DNA of 64,000 bases, from NCBI GenBank assembly GCA_016713035.1, contig JADJPW010000001.1, positions 1,240,001 through 1,304,000 of the forward strand, written 5' to 3'. Positions 63,389-64,000 of the stretch are shown here, in pieces (position 1 is the stretch's first letter; each line of letters opens with the position of its first letter). A model generated the notes under the pieces. The model worked only from the letters and a program-made list of their open reading frames with translations. It was not told the origin of the DNA and made no database searches. The stretch is from Verrucomicrobiaceae bacterium (GTDB lineage: Bacteria; Verrucomicrobiota; Verrucomicrobiia; Verrucomicrobiales; Verrucomicrobiaceae). The translations under genes were made by a program, and so were the position numbers.

Positions 63389-64000
63389 TTACTGCGCACC
63401 TCCCGTGGTGAGTGTCCCTGTCATGTCAAAGCTCAGATTCTGGTCGGCCTTCCCCACCCACTCGAAGCGGGCCAGCGCAAGATTGCTCGTCAAAGCATCG
63501 CGGAACTCAAAGAACGCCGTGTTGTCAGAAACCACGCCCGTGAGCTTCACCGTCGCTTCTTCGATGTCGAAGCTATTGAGCCGCAGGCCGTTCGGCTTGA
63601 TGACGCTGAGCACCTGGTGATAGACCTCCATCGGGTAAAAATCCGGGTTCACCGCCGGTTCCAGTGCCTGCCAGGCATTCTGCGCCTCGGATACGGCCAA
63701 GACTTGGGGGGCGATGGTGCGCAGCTCGGCCTCACCCGCATTCAGCCGCGCCTCACGGCGGAAGAGCAGCGCCGCCCAGGCGGAAAAAAAGATCACAAAC
63801 ACCGCAGCCACCGCCGTGGCGATCTGCACCATCCGCAGCCGCTGCCGCTGCTCCTTGCGCTGCTGCGCCACCTCCATGGGCACCAGTGCGGCCAGCTTCT
63901 GCGGCATGCTCGGAGCCGGACGTGGCTCTGCCCGCACCTCCTGCGCCCCCAGGGCCTGTGCCAGCTCCTGAGTGAAAGTTTCATCACAGTTCATCCACAC
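63389..64000 (-). CDS. PilN/GspL-like protein, C-terminal part (runs off window)
   Basis: The visible 203 residues have a membrane helix (about 59-80, VQIATAVAAVFVIFFSAWAALLF), a coiled coil, and a periplasmic domain with NGLRLNSFDIEEATVKLTGVVSDNTAFFEF, the usual PilN/GspL-like form. The cytoplasmic segment before the helix is open to the window edge, so this may be the end of a PilM/GspL-type fusion. Its stop precedes the downstream ATG by 1 bp, indicating tight coupling. Confidence 0.72.
   Translation of the reverse strand: MWMNCDETFTQELAQALGAQEVRAEPRPAPSMPQKLAALVPMEVAQQRKEQRQRLRMVQIATAVAAVFVIFFSAWAALLFRREARLNAGEAELRTIAPQVLAVSEAQNAWQALEPAVNPDFYPMEVYHQVLSVIKPNGLRLNSFDIEEATVKLTGVVSDNTAFFEFRDALTSNLALARFEWVGKADQNLSFDMTGTLTTGGAQ

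Overview
The window looks like a chromosomal segment of a Verrucomicrobiota bacterium, most likely order Verrucomicrobiales (Prosthecobacter/Akkermansia relatives). The strongest evidence is a five-gene block at 39.8-47.2 kb that matches, gene for gene, the Amuc_1098-Amuc_1102 pilus-like cluster known from Akkermansia muciniphila. A secreted SGNH/DUF1080 fusion, a Gram-negative Mla lipid-transport set, HldD (LPS heptose synthesis) and GC-rich coding DNA fit the same picture. All family names come from reading the translations; no database search was run.

Layout. 0-5.5 kb, minus strand: start of aspartate kinase, then mlaA, mlaC, mlaD, mlaF and a large FtsX-type permease; no mlaE or mlaB is present. 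5.6-19.2 kb: housekeeping genes (mfd, TatD-type hydrolase, GT2 glycosyltransferase, CreD-like membrane protein, pyrR-pyrB, nadE). 19.3-21.9 kb: a second copy of the pilus secretin, broken by one missing base. 21.9-28.5 kb: an accessory island. It holds a scrap of gltD, an IS1380-type element carrying both an IS630-type and an IS3-type element with recognisable target duplications, two unknown ORFs, and a 2.06-kb unit encoding two DUF1670-like proteins between inverted repeats. 28.5-35.5 kb: gltD, gltB, rex and tRNA-Pro(GGG). 35.6-39.8 kb: a second insertion-sequence zone (ISAs1, an ISAs1 remnant, an IS5-type fragment, a second IS1380 copy, an ISL3-type fragment). 39.8-47.2 kb: the Amuc_1098-1102-like operon. 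47.2-54.3 kb: UDP-glucuronate decarboxylase-like SDR, a His/Arg/Pro-rich secreted protein, an MFS transporter with a frameshift, a Gfo/Idh/MocA protein, nadA and the pyruvate dehydrogenase E2. 54.5-55.4 kb: a damaged M50-like protease facing a damaged pdhB, with a 32-base G tract. 55.4-64 kb: pdhB-pdhA, a hypothetical gene, hldD, then part of a second secretin/PilN/PilO-like secretion or pilus operon running off the window.

Most novel observations. (1) The DUF1670 gene pair looks like an undescribed mobile element: 15-bp terminal inverted repeats (13/15 identical), a possible TTA target duplication, and a position between gltD and what appears to be the gltBD terminator. (2) A family of short GC-rich palindromic repeats (about 50-84 bp) has inserted into protein-coding genes. 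It lies in frame in both IS1380 transposases and disruptively, twice, in the second DUF1670 gene. (3) Many genes carry one-base indels in short homopolymers, including non-IS genes, so some apparent pseudogenes may be consensus errors.
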